A stretch of DNA of 64,000 nucleotides from Oceanococcus sp. HetDA_MAG_MS8 (GCA_019192445.1 JAHCMK010000007.1:1-64000), one strand, 5' to 3'. Positions 44,203 to 53,206 are shown, numbered from the stretch's first letter. The notes: a model not told the origin generated them from the sequence alone. Translations and numbers: made by a program.

Positions 44203-45942
44203 CTAGGCCTGCGGCGGGTACAGCTCAGGCAGGGCCTGTTGAGCATTCTGTTGAGCCGGGTGTGGCCGCTGCGGACGCTGTGACCAAGCCTGTGCAAAGC
44301 TCTGTGGCGACCATCCGGCACGCGCATAAAGATGCCGACTGAGTTGGCGCAGCTGATGCCCTAGTGGGTGCGGGTCTAGGGCTTGGGCGAGGCCTAGTAA
44401 GCCTTGGCTACCTTCGTCTTTGCAGACCAGCCAGCCCTGTTCCCGACCCCAGATGTGCATGGCGCGGGCCAGGGCAGGGGCGTCCTGCGATCTGAGTGCC
44501 TGGGCGACCAGCTTGGCTGCGTGCCCGGAGCCGGCCTCTACTTCCGGCCCGCGCGGTTTACGCCAAAGCCATAGGGCCCCGCCTAGGAGTGTGAATAACC
44601 ACCCTGCCACAGCCGCTAAGGCAGCCGATTGCCATATCCGCAAAGACAGCTCCTGCGCTGACTCGCTGGCTTCTACAGCGCCTGCGGGTGGCGGTGCACT
44701 GGGGGCTACGGGCTGGGATGCTTGCGCCATCGGTGAGTTTTGCTCGCTCGCAGGTGCTGGCAGTGTGGCAGCGCTGGCGACCTCAAGTTGCCGAGGCGCT
44801 AATTGGGCTTCTTCCCAGCGCCCGCTTTGAGTGTTGAACCAGGGCAGGCGCACGCCAGGCAGCTCCAGCGTTCCTCCGTGTTGAGGGATATGCACAAAGC
44901 GTTGAATGAGCTCGGCGCTGACTCCGCCATCGTTGCGCCTGGCGGTTTGGCTCTGCGCTTCCTCGCTGTAGCTTTGGGCCTGGCTGCGAGGAGGGCGCGG
45001 CCATTGAAGATCCGGTAGCTGGGTGTGCAGCTGGCCATCTACTCGCAGCCGGATCACGCGGGTGATCGCTTCCTCGGCTTGAGCTTGGCCGCCACTGGCC
45101 TCAATAGAGTCTTCGATGATGACCCCACTTGCTGGCAACCACTGCGCATCTGCACGTTGCTTGGCTGGCTGCACATCAATACGGATGTCAGGGGCGACGG
45201 CCGTGACGCGTCGGGTCGGCACACTCAGGCTGGGAAAGCGGCTGCGGCGGCTGCGATCTACCACCTGTCCACTGAAAATGGGGCCAGGGATGCGGAGTTC
45301 ACCCGGTTTTTCAGCAAAGGCTACATATTGGCGGTCCAGTACCCGATAGCGTGTATTACCAATGAGCGCGTCGCCATCATTGGATTCGCTAATTTTCTCG
45401 ATCACTAGCCCCGGAACTTCGGGGTCGGGTAAGCGCCCAGACTCCAGGTCACCTGCGACATAAACCTGCAGCCGTAATCGGATTTCGGCACCAACCCAGG
45501 TTTGTGGGTCATCGGTGATGAATTGCGCAAACACCTCAGCATTGGCCTTGGCTTGCGGATCCGGTGCTTGGATTGTGATTCGAATAGGCTCGAAGGCCTC
45601 TCCATCCAGCGCCGGAAGTTGCAGTAACTCCTCGCCGGGGCGGTTACTGATCAGCTGGATTTGCCAACTGCGCGTGCTGCTGACTTGGCCGTTGATGATC
45701 TGCGTTGACTGCGATTGGCTACGTTGCAGCTCGCGCATGCCCTTGGGCAGGGCCGGCAACTGTGGCTCGCTACTGCCTGCCGGAGATTGGCGCACAGTCA
45801 GCGTGAAAACCTCACCGGCCAACACGGGGTTGGGCCGAATCTCGGCGCTTACCGCAGCCGCGCTCGTGCCCCAGCTCAGCGCCAGGGGTAGGGCGAGCAC
45901 TGCGCGGCTGAATCGTTTGAGAAGTGGGTGTTGAATACTCAT
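44203..45942 (-). CDS. batD: BatD family protein
   Basis: A 579-residue periplasm-facing membrane protein of the Bat (Bacteroides aerotolerance) system. A signal peptide at residues 1-32 (LALPLALSWGTSAAA) precedes AEIRPNPVLAGEVFTLTVRQ, the BatD beta-sandwich, and a repeat of the domain (IRLRLQVYVAGDLESGRLPD). A transmembrane helix (SAALAAVAGWLFTLLGGALW, about residues 440-460) and a cytosolic tail follow. Bat proteins are proposed to act with MoxR in envelope stress tolerance; the mechanism is not established. Its ATG overlaps the batB stop. Confidence 0.88.
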   Translation of the reverse strand: MSIQHPLLKRFSRAVLALPLALSWGTSAAAVSAEIRPNPVLAGEVFTLTVRQSPAGSSEPQLPALPKGMRELQRSQSQSTQIINGQVSSTRSWQIQLISNRPGEELLQLPALDGEAFEPIRITIQAPDPQAKANAEVFAQFITDDPQTWVGAEIRLRLQVYVAGDLESGRLPDPEVPGLVIEKISESNDGDALIGNTRYRVLDRQYVAFAEKPGELRIPGPIFSGQVVDRSRRSRFPSLSVPTRRVTAVAPDIRIDVQPAKQRADAQWLPASGVIIEDSIEASGGQAQAEEAITRVIRLRVDGQLHTQLPDLQWPRPPRSQAQSYSEEAQSQTARRNDGGVSAELIQRFVHIPQHGGTLELPGVRLPWFNTQSGRWEEAQLAPRQLEVASAATLPAPASEQNSPMAQASQPVAPSAPPPAGAVEASESAQELSLRIWQSAALAAVAGWLFTLLGGALWLWRKPRGPEVEAGSGHAAKLVAQALRSQDAPALARAMHIWGREQGWLVCKDEGSQGLLGLAQALDPHPLGHQLRQLSRHLYARAGWSPQSFAQAWSQRPQRPHPAQQNAQQALPELYPPQA

Positions 45943-47801
45943 GATTCGGGGTCTTTTTCAGCGGTGGGCGCACGCAGGTCCAAACGCCGGAAGCGCTCGC
46001 GGAGTAATCGAGCCGGGTCGCTATCGACACGGTTCAGCCATTGCCGGATCTGCCTCTCTGCCTCATCGGCTTGTTCCGGGTTGGCTTGGGGGTCGGTGAG
46101 GCTGGCCAATGGCTCTGCTGCGTCATCTGCCTCGCTCTGTTCAGCCTGGCTTTGCCCCTGATCCTGACGCTCTGCCTGCTCCTCTGGCTGAGTGTTTGGG
46201 GGCGGCTCTGTGCTCGCTTGGTTTTGGTCTTCGCTGGAGGCATTTTGGGCAGACTCTGAATTCTGCTCGTTTTGCTCCCCAGCCTTGTCCTCGCCTTCAC
46301 CGCTTTGCTGCTGGTTCTCAGCAGACTCCGGCGGCTGACCTTCAGGAGGCTGACCGTCGTCGCCCGACTGCTGCTCTGAACCTTGACCGGAGTTGTCTTG
46401 CTCATTCTCTTGCTCATCCTGTTCACGCTGTTTCAGGACCTCTTGCAGCACCTGGTAGTTGTGTGCTGCCGCTTCGAATTCCGGGTGGTCTTCCAGTATC
46501 TGGGCGAAGCCCTCCAAGGCAGACTCCAATTGGTTGGCTCTGGCTAAAGCCAAAGCCGCGTTGTAGCGGTCGCTGAGGCTGGTGCCTTGGCTGAGTGCCT
46601 GCGCTGCAGCCTCGGGGCGGCCCTGCTCGAGTAGGGCTCGTCCTGCCCAGCTCGAAGGCAGTTCCTCCGCAGGTACCGACTCGGGGTCGTTAATCCAGCG
46701 CTGCACAGCTTGGCGCTTTGGGTTGGCCCACCAATCGCTATCGGCAGCGAGCGCCGTCTGCGGACGCCACGCTAGGCTCATACCCAGGGTCAAAAACATG
46801 ATCAGAAGGCCGTTCTGACTCAGGCGCCAGGCTAGCCACAACGACAGTGGCAGCAAAAACCAGATGCCATCATCACGGGCGATTGTGGACTCTCGGGCCG
46901 GATCGGCTTGGTTTTGCCCTTGAGAGCCTGCGCCTAAATCTGCCCAGCGCTGGCTATCCCAATCACTGATACTGGCCCAGCGTCCTTGTCCGGCCTGCGC
47001 CAGTTCCTGGTGAGCCTGCTCGTCAACGGCAGCCATCAACAGTTGGCCCCGGCCGTCGGTGGCAAAGCGGCCATTGGCGAGGGGTATAGGCGCACCGCCG
47101 GTGGTGCCTACTGACAGCACATGCGTCTGTATTCCCTGCATCGCGAGTTCACGGGCAAGCTCGCGGGTGCCGGGTCTTAAGCCTTGATCCACCACCATCA
47201 ATATATGCCGCTGGCCGCTTCCTTCCGAGAACATGCTCGCTGCCAAGCGTAATCCCGCCAGGGTGTTGTGCCCACCGCCAGGCATGAGGTCAGGGCTGAG
47301 GGCCTGCAGCAAATGGCGAAGGGTGGGCATATCTTCGGTCAAGGGGCTTACTCTGTAGGCCCGTGAGGCAAAGCTCACCATTCCCACCCGTTGATCATCC
47401 TGGGCGAGCAGCCATTCCTCCAGGCTCAGCCGAGCTCGGGTGAGACGATCCGGACTGAGGTCCGTGGCGCGCAAGCTAGGAGAGAGGCCCAGGGCAATCA
47501 CCGCCTCACGTGATGGCGGTACGGTAGGAACCTCGGTTTGGCCAAAGCTGGGGCCGGCCAGCGCTAAAACGGCGCAAACCCAGGCCAGCCCTAAACTCAA
47601 TGCCTGCAGCCATCCCCGGCGCTGAGACTGCGTGGGTTGTGTGAGCACCGCGGCGCGTAGTTCAGGAGCAATCACGGCGTCCCAGGGGCTGCTTTGGCGC
47701 CGCCGCCGGCGTGTGCGCAGCAGCCACAACAAGGCCGGTGTTGCCGCCAATAGCCACAGCGCTGCCGGGCGGAGCAGAGTGACATCTGCTGGCCACATCA
47801 T
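45939..47801 (-). CDS. batB: BatB/BatC fusion: von Willebrand A domain plus TPR and acidic tail
   Basis: ATG 47801 overlaps the batA stop (ATGA) and gives 620 residues; a second ATG follows at once. Two N-terminal helices (12-28, 65-84) precede a VWA domain. Its MIDAS position reads G105-L-S-P-S in place of D-x-S-x-S, so metal binding by the usual mode is doubtful. A further membrane segment lies near residue 320-355. A TPR region (RYNAALALARANQLESALEG, about 400-450), then a Gln/Glu/Ser-rich low-complexity region (about 450-570), correspond to BatC. The end is RLLRERFRRLDLRA. Confidence 0.87.
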   Translation of the reverse strand: MMWPADVTLLRPAALWLLAATPALLWLLRTRRRRRQSSPWDAVIAPELRAAVLTQPTQSQRRGWLQALSLGLAWVCAVLALAGPSFGQTEVPTVPPSREAVIALGLSPSLRATDLSPDRLTRARLSLEEWLLAQDDQRVGMVSFASRAYRVSPLTEDMPTLRHLLQALSPDLMPGGGHNTLAGLRLAASMFSEGSGQRHILMVVDQGLRPGTRELARELAMQGIQTHVLSVGTTGGAPIPLANGRFATDGRGQLLMAAVDEQAHQELAQAGQGRWASISDWDSQRWADLGAGSQGQNQADPARESTIARDDGIWFLLPLSLWLAWRLSQNGLLIMFLTLGMSLAWRPQTALAADSDWWANPKRQAVQRWINDPESVPAEELPSSWAGRALLEQGRPEAAAQALSQGTSLSDRYNAALALARANQLESALEGFAQILEDHPEFEAAAHNYQVLQEVLKQREQDEQENEQDNSGQGSEQQSGDDGQPPEGQPPESAENQQQSGEGEDKAGEQNEQNSESAQNASSEDQNQASTEPPPNTQPEEQAERQDQGQSQAEQSEADDAAEPLASLTDPQANPEQADEAERQIRQWLNRVDSDPARLLRERFRRLDLRAPTAEKDPES

Positions 47802-48805
47802 CCTCGGTGAACCTCGCGCAGTAGTTGCAACACTGCAAATAGCAGTGCGGCTACCAATGGCCACCAGAAAAACTCGCGTGGGGGTAGGCGATACTCTTCG
47901 GCAATGGCCTGAGGTTCGATGCGATTAAGCTGCGCGTAAACCTCCGCCAAGGAATCGCCCCCTTGCGCCACCAAGCTTATTCCTCCGCCAATGGTGGCCA
48001 GCCTTTGCAACTGTTCCCGATCCAGTCCACTTCCCAGCAGGCGACCAAACAGCCCCCGGCCGCGTGGTTGATCGCCAGATAGGCCGATAGTGTGAATGCG
48101 AATACCGGCGTCGGCGGCGAGTTGTGCGGCCTGTTCTGGCGTGAGTTGGCCGGCGTTGTTTTCGCCATCGGTGAGCAAAACAATGACTCTTTCGTCGGCT
48201 TGACTCGCATCCAGTAAATGCTCGGTGGCAACAGCGAGTGCGTCGCCAATAGCGGTTTTTTCACCGGCCAGTCCGACTTCAGCCTCACGCAGCATGTCTG
48301 CGGCGGTGGGCGTGTCCAGGGAGAGAGGCGTATACAAATGGGCGGTTTCGCCAAACAGAACCAAACCAATGCGGTCACCGCGCCGGCTGCGCAAAAACTC
48401 ACCTGCGGCGGCCTGTACGGCCTGCAAGCGTGTGCGCACGGCGCCGTCCCAGATCACATCTTGCTCGTTCATCGAGCCAGACAGGTCCACAGCAAGCATT
48501 AAGTCTCGGCCTTCCGCCGGTAGGCGGATGGGATCGGCGGGAAGGACCGGCCGCATGAGGGCCACAACGACGAGGCTCCAACACAGCCAGAGTAACCAGG
48601 GTGTGGGCTGTGAGTCCGTCGTGCGCGCCGCACCAAGATCCGACGGAAGCCCTGGCAGGCGCAAGGCGGACACCGGCTGATCGCTAGGTGCGGCAGAGTT
48701 TAGTAAACGACGCAGCAGCCAAGGCGCCGGCCAGAGCAGCGCGAGCCAGGGCCAAACCCAACTGAGTTCTTGCCAAAGCGTAGTGCTCAACATTGGCGAA
48801 TCCAT
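47798..48805 (-). CDS. batA: BatA: membrane-anchored von Willebrand A protein
   Basis: A 335-residue inner-membrane protein. Helices lie at about 15-33, 68-86 and at the C-terminus (FFWWPLVAALLFAVLQLL). The VWA domain has an intact MIDAS motif, D107-L-S-G-S111, in AVDLSGSMNEQD, plus a threonine in GLAGEKTAIGDA and VIVLLTDGENNAG, so metal binding is expected. The start (48805) overlaps the DUF4381 gene by 19 bases; an ATG at 48793 is an alternative. Confidence 0.9.
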   Translation of the reverse strand: MDSPMLSTTLWQELSWVWPWLALLWPAPWLLRRLLNSAAPSDQPVSALRLPGLPSDLGAARTTDSQPTPWLLWLCWSLVVVALMRPVLPADPIRLPAEGRDLMLAVDLSGSMNEQDVIWDGAVRTRLQAVQAAAGEFLRSRRGDRIGLVLFGETAHLYTPLSLDTPTAADMLREAEVGLAGEKTAIGDALAVATEHLLDASQADERVIVLLTDGENNAGQLTPEQAAQLAADAGIRIHTIGLSGDQPRGRGLFGRLLGSGLDREQLQRLATIGGGISLVAQGGDSLAEVYAQLNRIEPQAIAEEYRLPPREFFWWPLVAALLFAVLQLLREVHRG

Positions 48806-49215
48806 CGCTTGGCGGCCTGCCAGTCGGTCTGGTCTAGCTGTACATCTGGTCGGTGCCCAGCACTGCTCAGCCGTTGGGCGGTGGCTTGATCTAAGGTCTG
48901 TAAGTGCTCGGCAAAGGCAGCGTCGCCGAGGCTGGCGACTTGAGGCCCAAGGCGGTAACGCGCCACGCGGCGCAGCAGACTAGACAATCCGGCGACATCG
49001 TCAGCATTGCGGCATTGCTGCCAATGCCGCAAGGCCTCACGCCGCCACGCTTGGCGTTGCCAACTGCGCCGCAGCCACCATAGGCCAAGTGTAAAAATGA
49101 CAAATAAAGCCACCAATACGGCCCAGGCGGCGATGGAGGGCGGCCAGGCGCTGGGTAGCTCTGGCGTCATCGGCCCGTAGAGCGCTTCCATCCACGCGTT
49201 TGGCTCCTGCGTCAT
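48787..49215 (-). CDS. DUF4381 domain membrane protein of the Bat operon
   Basis: ATG 49215 overlaps the DUF58 stop (ATGA) and gives 142 residues; the frame is open further upstream but that part lies inside the DUF58 gene. A single transmembrane helix (SIAAWAVLVALFVIFTLGLW, about residues 26-45) is followed by a basic cytosolic domain (RSWQRQAWRREALRHWQQCR) rich in helices. DUF4381 proteins occur in Bat operons between DUF58 and VWA genes. The biochemical function is unknown. Confidence 0.85.
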   Translation of the reverse strand: MTQEPNAWMEALYGPMTPELPSAWPPSIAAWAVLVALFVIFTLGLWWLRRSWQRQAWRREALRHWQQCRNADDVAGLSSLLRRVARYRLGPQVASLGDAAFAEHLQTLDQATAQRLSSAGHRPDVQLDQTDWQAAKRWIRQC

Positions 49216-50102
49216 GGGCTGGCCACCAAATGGGGAGCGAGTTGCGCCAGGGCGGTGTGTTCGGTGCTCAGTGGCAGAACCAGGGCTCTGGCCGAACGGG
49301 CTAAGTTTTCCCAGGCAGTTTGCTGCTGCGCGTAGTGGGCCCGCCACGCCACACCATCTTGAGCAAAGTCTAGCCACACAACCTCGTCGCCATACTGCAG
49401 AGGAAACTGGCCCTGGGGGGGCGGCGAGGTCTCCAGCGGGTCTGTGATGGGCAGCAAAATGAGCTGGTGAGCGCGCATGGCCTCAGACCAGCTACGAATG
49501 CCGTCCTGATCCAGGCCGCGAAAATCGCTGGCGATGATGACAATGGCACCGGGTCCCAGGCTGCGCCGAGCATGTTGAGCGAGCTGCGACCAGCTGGTGC
49601 TGGCATCGGGTGCGCGCGTAGACCGCGCCGCGGTTGCATGACGCAGCCATGGCAGTAGTCCTGGAGCCCCGAGCCGAGGTTTGCAGTCGTGTAGAGCCTC
49701 ATCCCAAACAATGCCGCCTAGGCGTTCTCGGCTATGTGCCGCAGTCCAACCCAGCAGGCTGAGCGCCTGCGTGGCAAGTACCGACTTGAACTGGCGCTGC
49801 GAGCCAAACTGCATACTGCTACGTCGGTCTAAGATGAGATGAACAGGCTGCTCATGCTCTTCTTTGAACAGCTTCACATGCATTTCGCCCGTTCGGGCCG
49901 TCACCCGCCAGTCGATGAAGCGGGGCTCGTCTCCGGGCTGATAACTGCGGTGTTCGTCAAAGGTCATCCCGCGCCCGCGCAGCCTGGGCACGTTGCCAGG
50001 GGTGGCCGGTAGCGGACGCAGGCCCAAGCGGCGCAAGGCAAAACGCCGCGCCGGGTACTGCAGCGCTAATAGTTCTTGAATGTCGCAGGCCGTGGGCGAC
50101 AT
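49212..50102 (-). CDS. DUF58 domain protein (VWA-like) of the Bat operon
   Basis: A 296-residue protein with the DUF58 signature GDEPRFIDWRVTARTGEMHV (residues 57-76), then KLFKEEHEQPVHLILDRRSS, a strand resembling the first strand of a VWA fold, and AIVIIASDFRGLDQDG. It is expected to act with the adjacent MoxR ATPase as a chaperone-like pair, by analogy with MoxR-VWA systems. It starts five bases after the moxR stop. Confidence 0.9.
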   Translation of the reverse strand: MSPTACDIQELLALQYPARRFALRRLGLRPLPATPGNVPRLRGRGMTFDEHRSYQPGDEPRFIDWRVTARTGEMHVKLFKEEHEQPVHLILDRRSSMQFGSQRQFKSVLATQALSLLGWTAAHSRERLGGIVWDEALHDCKPRLGAPGLLPWLRHATAARSTRAPDASTSWSQLAQHARRSLGPGAIVIIASDFRGLDQDGIRSWSEAMRAHQLILLPITDPLETSPPPQGQFPLQYGDEVVWLDFAQDGVAWRAHYAQQQTAWENLARSARALVLPLSTEHTALAQLAPHLVASP

Positions 50103-50107
50103 GGGTG

Positions 50108-51067
50108 TTAGGCGACGGGAACGACTTGCAATAAGCGGGCTATGACGGCATCACTGTCCAGGCCTTCAGCCTCAGCTTCATAGTGCAGGATGAGCCTGTG
50201 GCGCAGAACGTCGGGAGCAATAGCCTGGACGTCATCGGGGGCAACATGATCGCGGCCGTGGAGCCAGGCATGGGCGCGGGCACAGCGCTCCAGGGCAATA
50301 CTTGCGCGCGGGCTGCCGCCATGCGCGATGTAGTTGCCTAAGTCGGCTCCGTAGCGCTCAGGACTACGTGTGCTCAGTATCAACTCGACAATATAGTCTT
50401 CGACGGCATCGGCAAGATGGAGCTCCAGGATCTCCTGGCGGGCTTGTTCGATTTGCGCCGAAGACAGCTGCGGCGGGGCGGCCGCTACGCTGTGTTTGGC
50501 CTCATTGCGAGCCAGACGCAAAATGGCGCGTTCGCTGGCGGCATCAGGGTAATCCACACGCACTTTCATCAAGAATCGGTCCATCTGCGCCTCAGGCAGT
50601 GGATAGGTGCCTTCCTGCTCCAGAGGGTTTTGGGTGGCCATCACGAAAAAGGGCGTGGGTAACTGATGGGTCGTTTGACCAACAGTGATCTGTCGTTCGG
50701 CCATGGCTTCCAGCAGTGCGGACTGCACTTTGGCGGGTGCCCGGTTGATTTCATCTGCCAGTAGCAGGTTATGAAAGAGTGGCCCGCGAACGAACTGGAA
50801 ATTGCCTTCGTCGGGTCGGTAAACATCGGTGCCGATGAGATCTCCGGGCAGCAGATCTGGGGTGAACTGCAAACGATGGAAATCCGCCTCCAGGCCAGAG
50901 GCCAGGGCTTTAATCGCCGTGGTTTTGGCCAGTCCAGGGGCGCCTTCCACGAGAAGATGCCCATCGGCCAGCAGGGCAATCAGCAGGCGCTGCACCAGAT
51001 TGGCTTGCCCGAGGATGTGGGATTGGAGGTGGTTGTCTAGCGTCTGAAAGGCGTTGCGAACCGACAT
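50108..51067 (-). CDS. moxR: MoxR family AAA+ ATPase
   Basis: First gene of the operon, a 319-residue chaperone-like ATPase. Walker A is EGAPGLAKTT (residues 41-50). Walker B is in LLLADEINRAPAKVQSALLE, and MATQNPLEQEGTYPLPEAQM holds sensor 1. The arginine finger region is QMDRFLMKVRV. The C-terminal lid contains SPRASIALERCARAHAWL. MoxR proteins help metal insertion or assembly of VWA-containing partners; the client here is unknown. AGGA lies close before ATG 51067. Confidence 0.94.
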   Translation of the reverse strand: MSVRNAFQTLDNHLQSHILGQANLVQRLLIALLADGHLLVEGAPGLAKTTAIKALASGLEADFHRLQFTPDLLPGDLIGTDVYRPDEGNFQFVRGPLFHNLLLADEINRAPAKVQSALLEAMAERQITVGQTTHQLPTPFFVMATQNPLEQEGTYPLPEAQMDRFLMKVRVDYPDAASERAILRLARNEAKHSVAAAPPQLSSAQIEQARQEILELHLADAVEDYIVELILSTRSPERYGADLGNYIAHGGSPRASIALERCARAHAWLHGRDHVAPDDVQAIAPDVLRHRLILHYEAEAEGLDSDAVIARLLQVVPVA

Positions 51068-51167
51068 AAGATCCTAAGCGTGTACAAATGCATGAGCAGG
51101 CAAGCCCGCCAATATAGCGACTATGGATGGGCGGAGGCGGCCAAAGTTCCCCAGCGCCATAAACAAG

Positions 51168-51237
51168 CACGGCCCCGTAGGGCCGTGTGACTAAGCTCTA
51201 TTGTGCGTCATGAAGCAGAGTGCGCTGGGCACTCTGC
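51168..51237 (-). terminator. Two hairpins downstream of the beta-barrel gene
   Basis: An 8-bp stem (51168-51175 with 51180-51187, loop CGTA) and a 9-bp stem (51215-51223 with 51229-51237, loop GCTGG) follow the minus-strand gene ending at 51261. After the second encountered stem the minus strand reads CTTGTTTATGG, a weak T-run. They probably end that transcript before the moxR promoter region. Confidence 0.5.
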
Positions 51238-51260
51238 AACCATGAGGCTTATCGAGCAAG

Positions 51261-52010
51261 TTACTCCTTGGCGAAATCGTAGCGAATACCGGCGTAGATT
51301 TCGTCTAACTCCAAGGTGTTGTAGTTGTCGTAATTCAACACGGCAGCCCATTGGCCGAAGCGGTAAGCCACGTTCAGTCCCAAAATTTGCTCGGCGTCAT
51401 CACCAGTGCCGGGGAACTCATCATCGAAGGCACGGTATTGGTAACGAGCGGCAAGCTCCAAGTTGGTGTAAACCTCGCCACGGAGGCCAACATGGGCGCC
51501 AAAGCCTGAGGTGTCGCCGGTGCCATTTGCATTAAAGGCTTTGGTTTGCGCGCCTGGACACACAATGATGACCTCGCAGATCGCTCCGATGGGGTCGAAG
51601 CCACCGCCGCCATCATCGCCATCGTCATTGTTGTCCGAGTCAGGGTTTTGGCTGCCGCTAGCTCCGCGGCCGCCTAAATCAAGCATTTCGTAACTGAGTC
51701 CGCCAAAGACTTGGTACTTTCCGGACTCTACCAAGGGGTAAGCGTAGCCAGCGCCAAAGCTCAGAAAGTCGATCTCCGCAGTGGCGCCCGCATCATTCTC
51801 AAGCTCGCGTGACGAGTAGGCGGTCTGCAGATACACATTGTCCCAGACGTTGTAGAACAGTTCGGCGCCAAAACCGTCGCCATCAGCTTGGTCGCTTTCA
51901 GAATAGGTGTATTGCAGCGTGAGATTGTTGAAATCTAAACCATGGTCGGATGCGGTCACAGCTAAGCTGCCCGCCGCCAATACCGTGGCGGTCAAAAGAC
52001 GAATGCTCAA
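51261..52010 (-). CDS. Small outer-membrane beta-barrel protein (TTG start)
   Basis: TTG 52010 with GGGAGG six bases upstream gives 249 residues. The frame stays open back through the tRNA gene, but the ribosome-binding site and a perfect signal peptide (SIRLLTATVLAAGSLAVTA, cut before SDHGL) support this start. Alternating strands (LTLQYTYSESDQADGDGFGA, VYLQTAYSSRELEND, FLSFGAGYAYPLVESGKYQV, LELAARYQYRAFDDE, YAGIRYDF) suggest an eight-stranded barrel. An Asp/Gly-rich loop (about residues 125-150) with a nearby cysteine pair could bind calcium. The function is unknown. Confidence 0.75.
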   Translation of the reverse strand: MSIRLLTATVLAAGSLAVTASDHGLDFNNLTLQYTYSESDQADGDGFGAELFYNVWDNVYLQTAYSSRELENDAGATAEIDFLSFGAGYAYPLVESGKYQVFGGLSYEMLDLGGRGASGSQNPDSDNNDDGDDGGGGFDPIGAICEVIIVCPGAQTKAFNANGTGDTSGFGAHVGLRGEVYTNLELAARYQYRAFDDEFPGTGDDAEQILGLNVAYRFGQWAAVLNYDNYNTLELDEIYAGIRYDFAKE

Positions 52011-52132
52011 GGGTTGCCTCCCGAGTACTAAAGACAAAAATCGATATGAACGGCGGCGCTTCAGCTGCGCTCGCTTGGGGAGCAATAATGCCTGAGTACG
52101 AAGCCCGGTGGGATACGCTGCAGGTGTAGGAA

Positions 52133-52209
52133 TGGTCGGGGTGACAGGATTTGAACCTACGACTTCCACCTCCCGAAGATGGCGCTCTACCAGGCTGAGC
52201 TACACCCCG
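52133..52209 (-). tRNA. tRNA-Pro (anticodon CGG)
   Basis: The 77-base gene folds as a cloverleaf. The acceptor stem is CGGGGTG/CACCCCG, the D stem GCTC/GAGC, the anticodon stem CCATC/GGTGG with loop TTCGGGA, and the T-arm GTAGG-TTCAAAT-CCTGT. The anticodon CGG reads CCG proline codons. The discriminator A and CCA end are encoded. It lies between ispB and the beta-barrel gene. Confidence 0.96.
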
Positions 52210-52237
52210 ACGTAATTCCTAAGGCAATGTCGCCGGT

Positions 52238-53206
52238 TTAAGCTTTGCGGCGCGCCGCGAAATGGGCAAGCTCGATCAAAGCTTCGCGCGCAGCGCCTTG
52301 AGGAAAGCCCTCGGCAATTTGGGCGGCGCGGGAAGCCGCCTCTTCAGCGCGGCGCGCAGTATAGGCGATGCCTCCGGTCTCGGCAATGGCCGCTTGGGCC
52401 TCGGCCCAAGCCTCGCGCCCCTGCTTTTCAATGCTGGCTATGAGCGTATCGCGGCGTTTCTCTGGCAGTTCGCGCAGAGCATGAATGAGCGGCAATGTAT
52501 ATTTGCCTTCGGCTAAATCGTCGCCGGGGTCTTTACCCATTTCGCCAGCGCTGGCGGTGTAATCCAGACTGTCGTCGGCAAGCTGAAAGGCAAGCCCGAG
52601 CTGGTCGCCGTACTCTGCATAGCGCCTGGCCTGTTCGGCACTTGCGCCAGCTAGGAGGCTGGCACATTCCACCGCAGCTTCGAACAAAACTGCGGTTTTT
52701 CGGCGGCAGACCTCTAAATAAGTTTGCTCTGTAATGTCGGCCTGATGCGACAGCATCAGCTGCATCACTTCGCCCTCGGCGATGCGATTGGTCGTGCGGG
52801 CAAGAATTTGGAGCACACCCATGTGGTTCAGCGTGACCATGAGCTCGAAGGCTCGGGAGTACAAAAAATCGCCGGTGAGTACGCTGGCAGCGTTACCCCA
52901 CAAGGCATTTGCGGTTTGTTGCCCGCGCCGCATGCCAGAGTTATCCACCACATCATCATGCAATAAGGTGGCGGTGTGAATGAATTCCACGACCGCAGCC
53001 ATTGTGGTCTGCGCTGGGGCATCGGGGGCGATGGCGCGCCCAGTCAGCAAGGTGATGGCGGGACGTAGGCGCTTGCCGCCGCTACCGACAATATGGCGTC
53101 CCATCTGTTCGATGATCACCACGTCGCTGTTCAGGTTGTCCACAATAAATGCGTCCAATGCGGCCATATCGGCCTGTACTGGCGCTAGGAAATCCAATGC
53201 CACCAT
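52238..53206 (-). CDS. ispB: Octaprenyl-diphosphate synthase (long-chain polyprenyl synthase)
   Basis: IspB makes the isoprenoid side chain of ubiquinone by adding isopentenyl units to farnesyl diphosphate. ATG 53206 gives 322 residues (E. coli 323); a TTG 15 codons upstream is unlikely. The two aspartate-rich motifs are present: LLHDDVVDNSGMRRGQ (near residue 80) and FQLADDSLDYT (near 208). GGKRLRPAITLLTG binds the diphosphate. Chain length (C40 or otherwise) cannot be set from this view. It is divergent from rplU. Confidence 0.93.
   Translation of the reverse strand: MVALDFLAPVQADMAALDAFIVDNLNSDVVIIEQMGRHIVGSGGKRLRPAITLLTGRAIAPDAPAQTTMAAVVEFIHTATLLHDDVVDNSGMRRGQQTANALWGNAASVLTGDFLYSRAFELMVTLNHMGVLQILARTTNRIAEGEVMQLMLSHQADITEQTYLEVCRRKTAVLFEAAVECASLLAGASAEQARRYAEYGDQLGLAFQLADDSLDYTASAGEMGKDPGDDLAEGKYTLPLIHALRELPEKRRDTLIASIEKQGREAWAEAQAAIAETGGIAYTARRAEEAASRAAQIAEGFPQGAAREALIELAHFAARRKA

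Noticed and set aside
46000..46450. Gln/Glu-rich stretch of BatB as a frameshifted or contaminated region
   Set aside because: The frame is continuous from the VWA to the C-terminal RLLRERFRRLDL segment, and such low-complexity arms are usual in BatC-type proteins.
52011..52169. Upstream extension of the beta-barrel protein across the tRNA gene
   Set aside because: The extra residues are a translation of the tRNA and of basic filler sequence. The TTG start has a signal peptide and ribosome-binding site.
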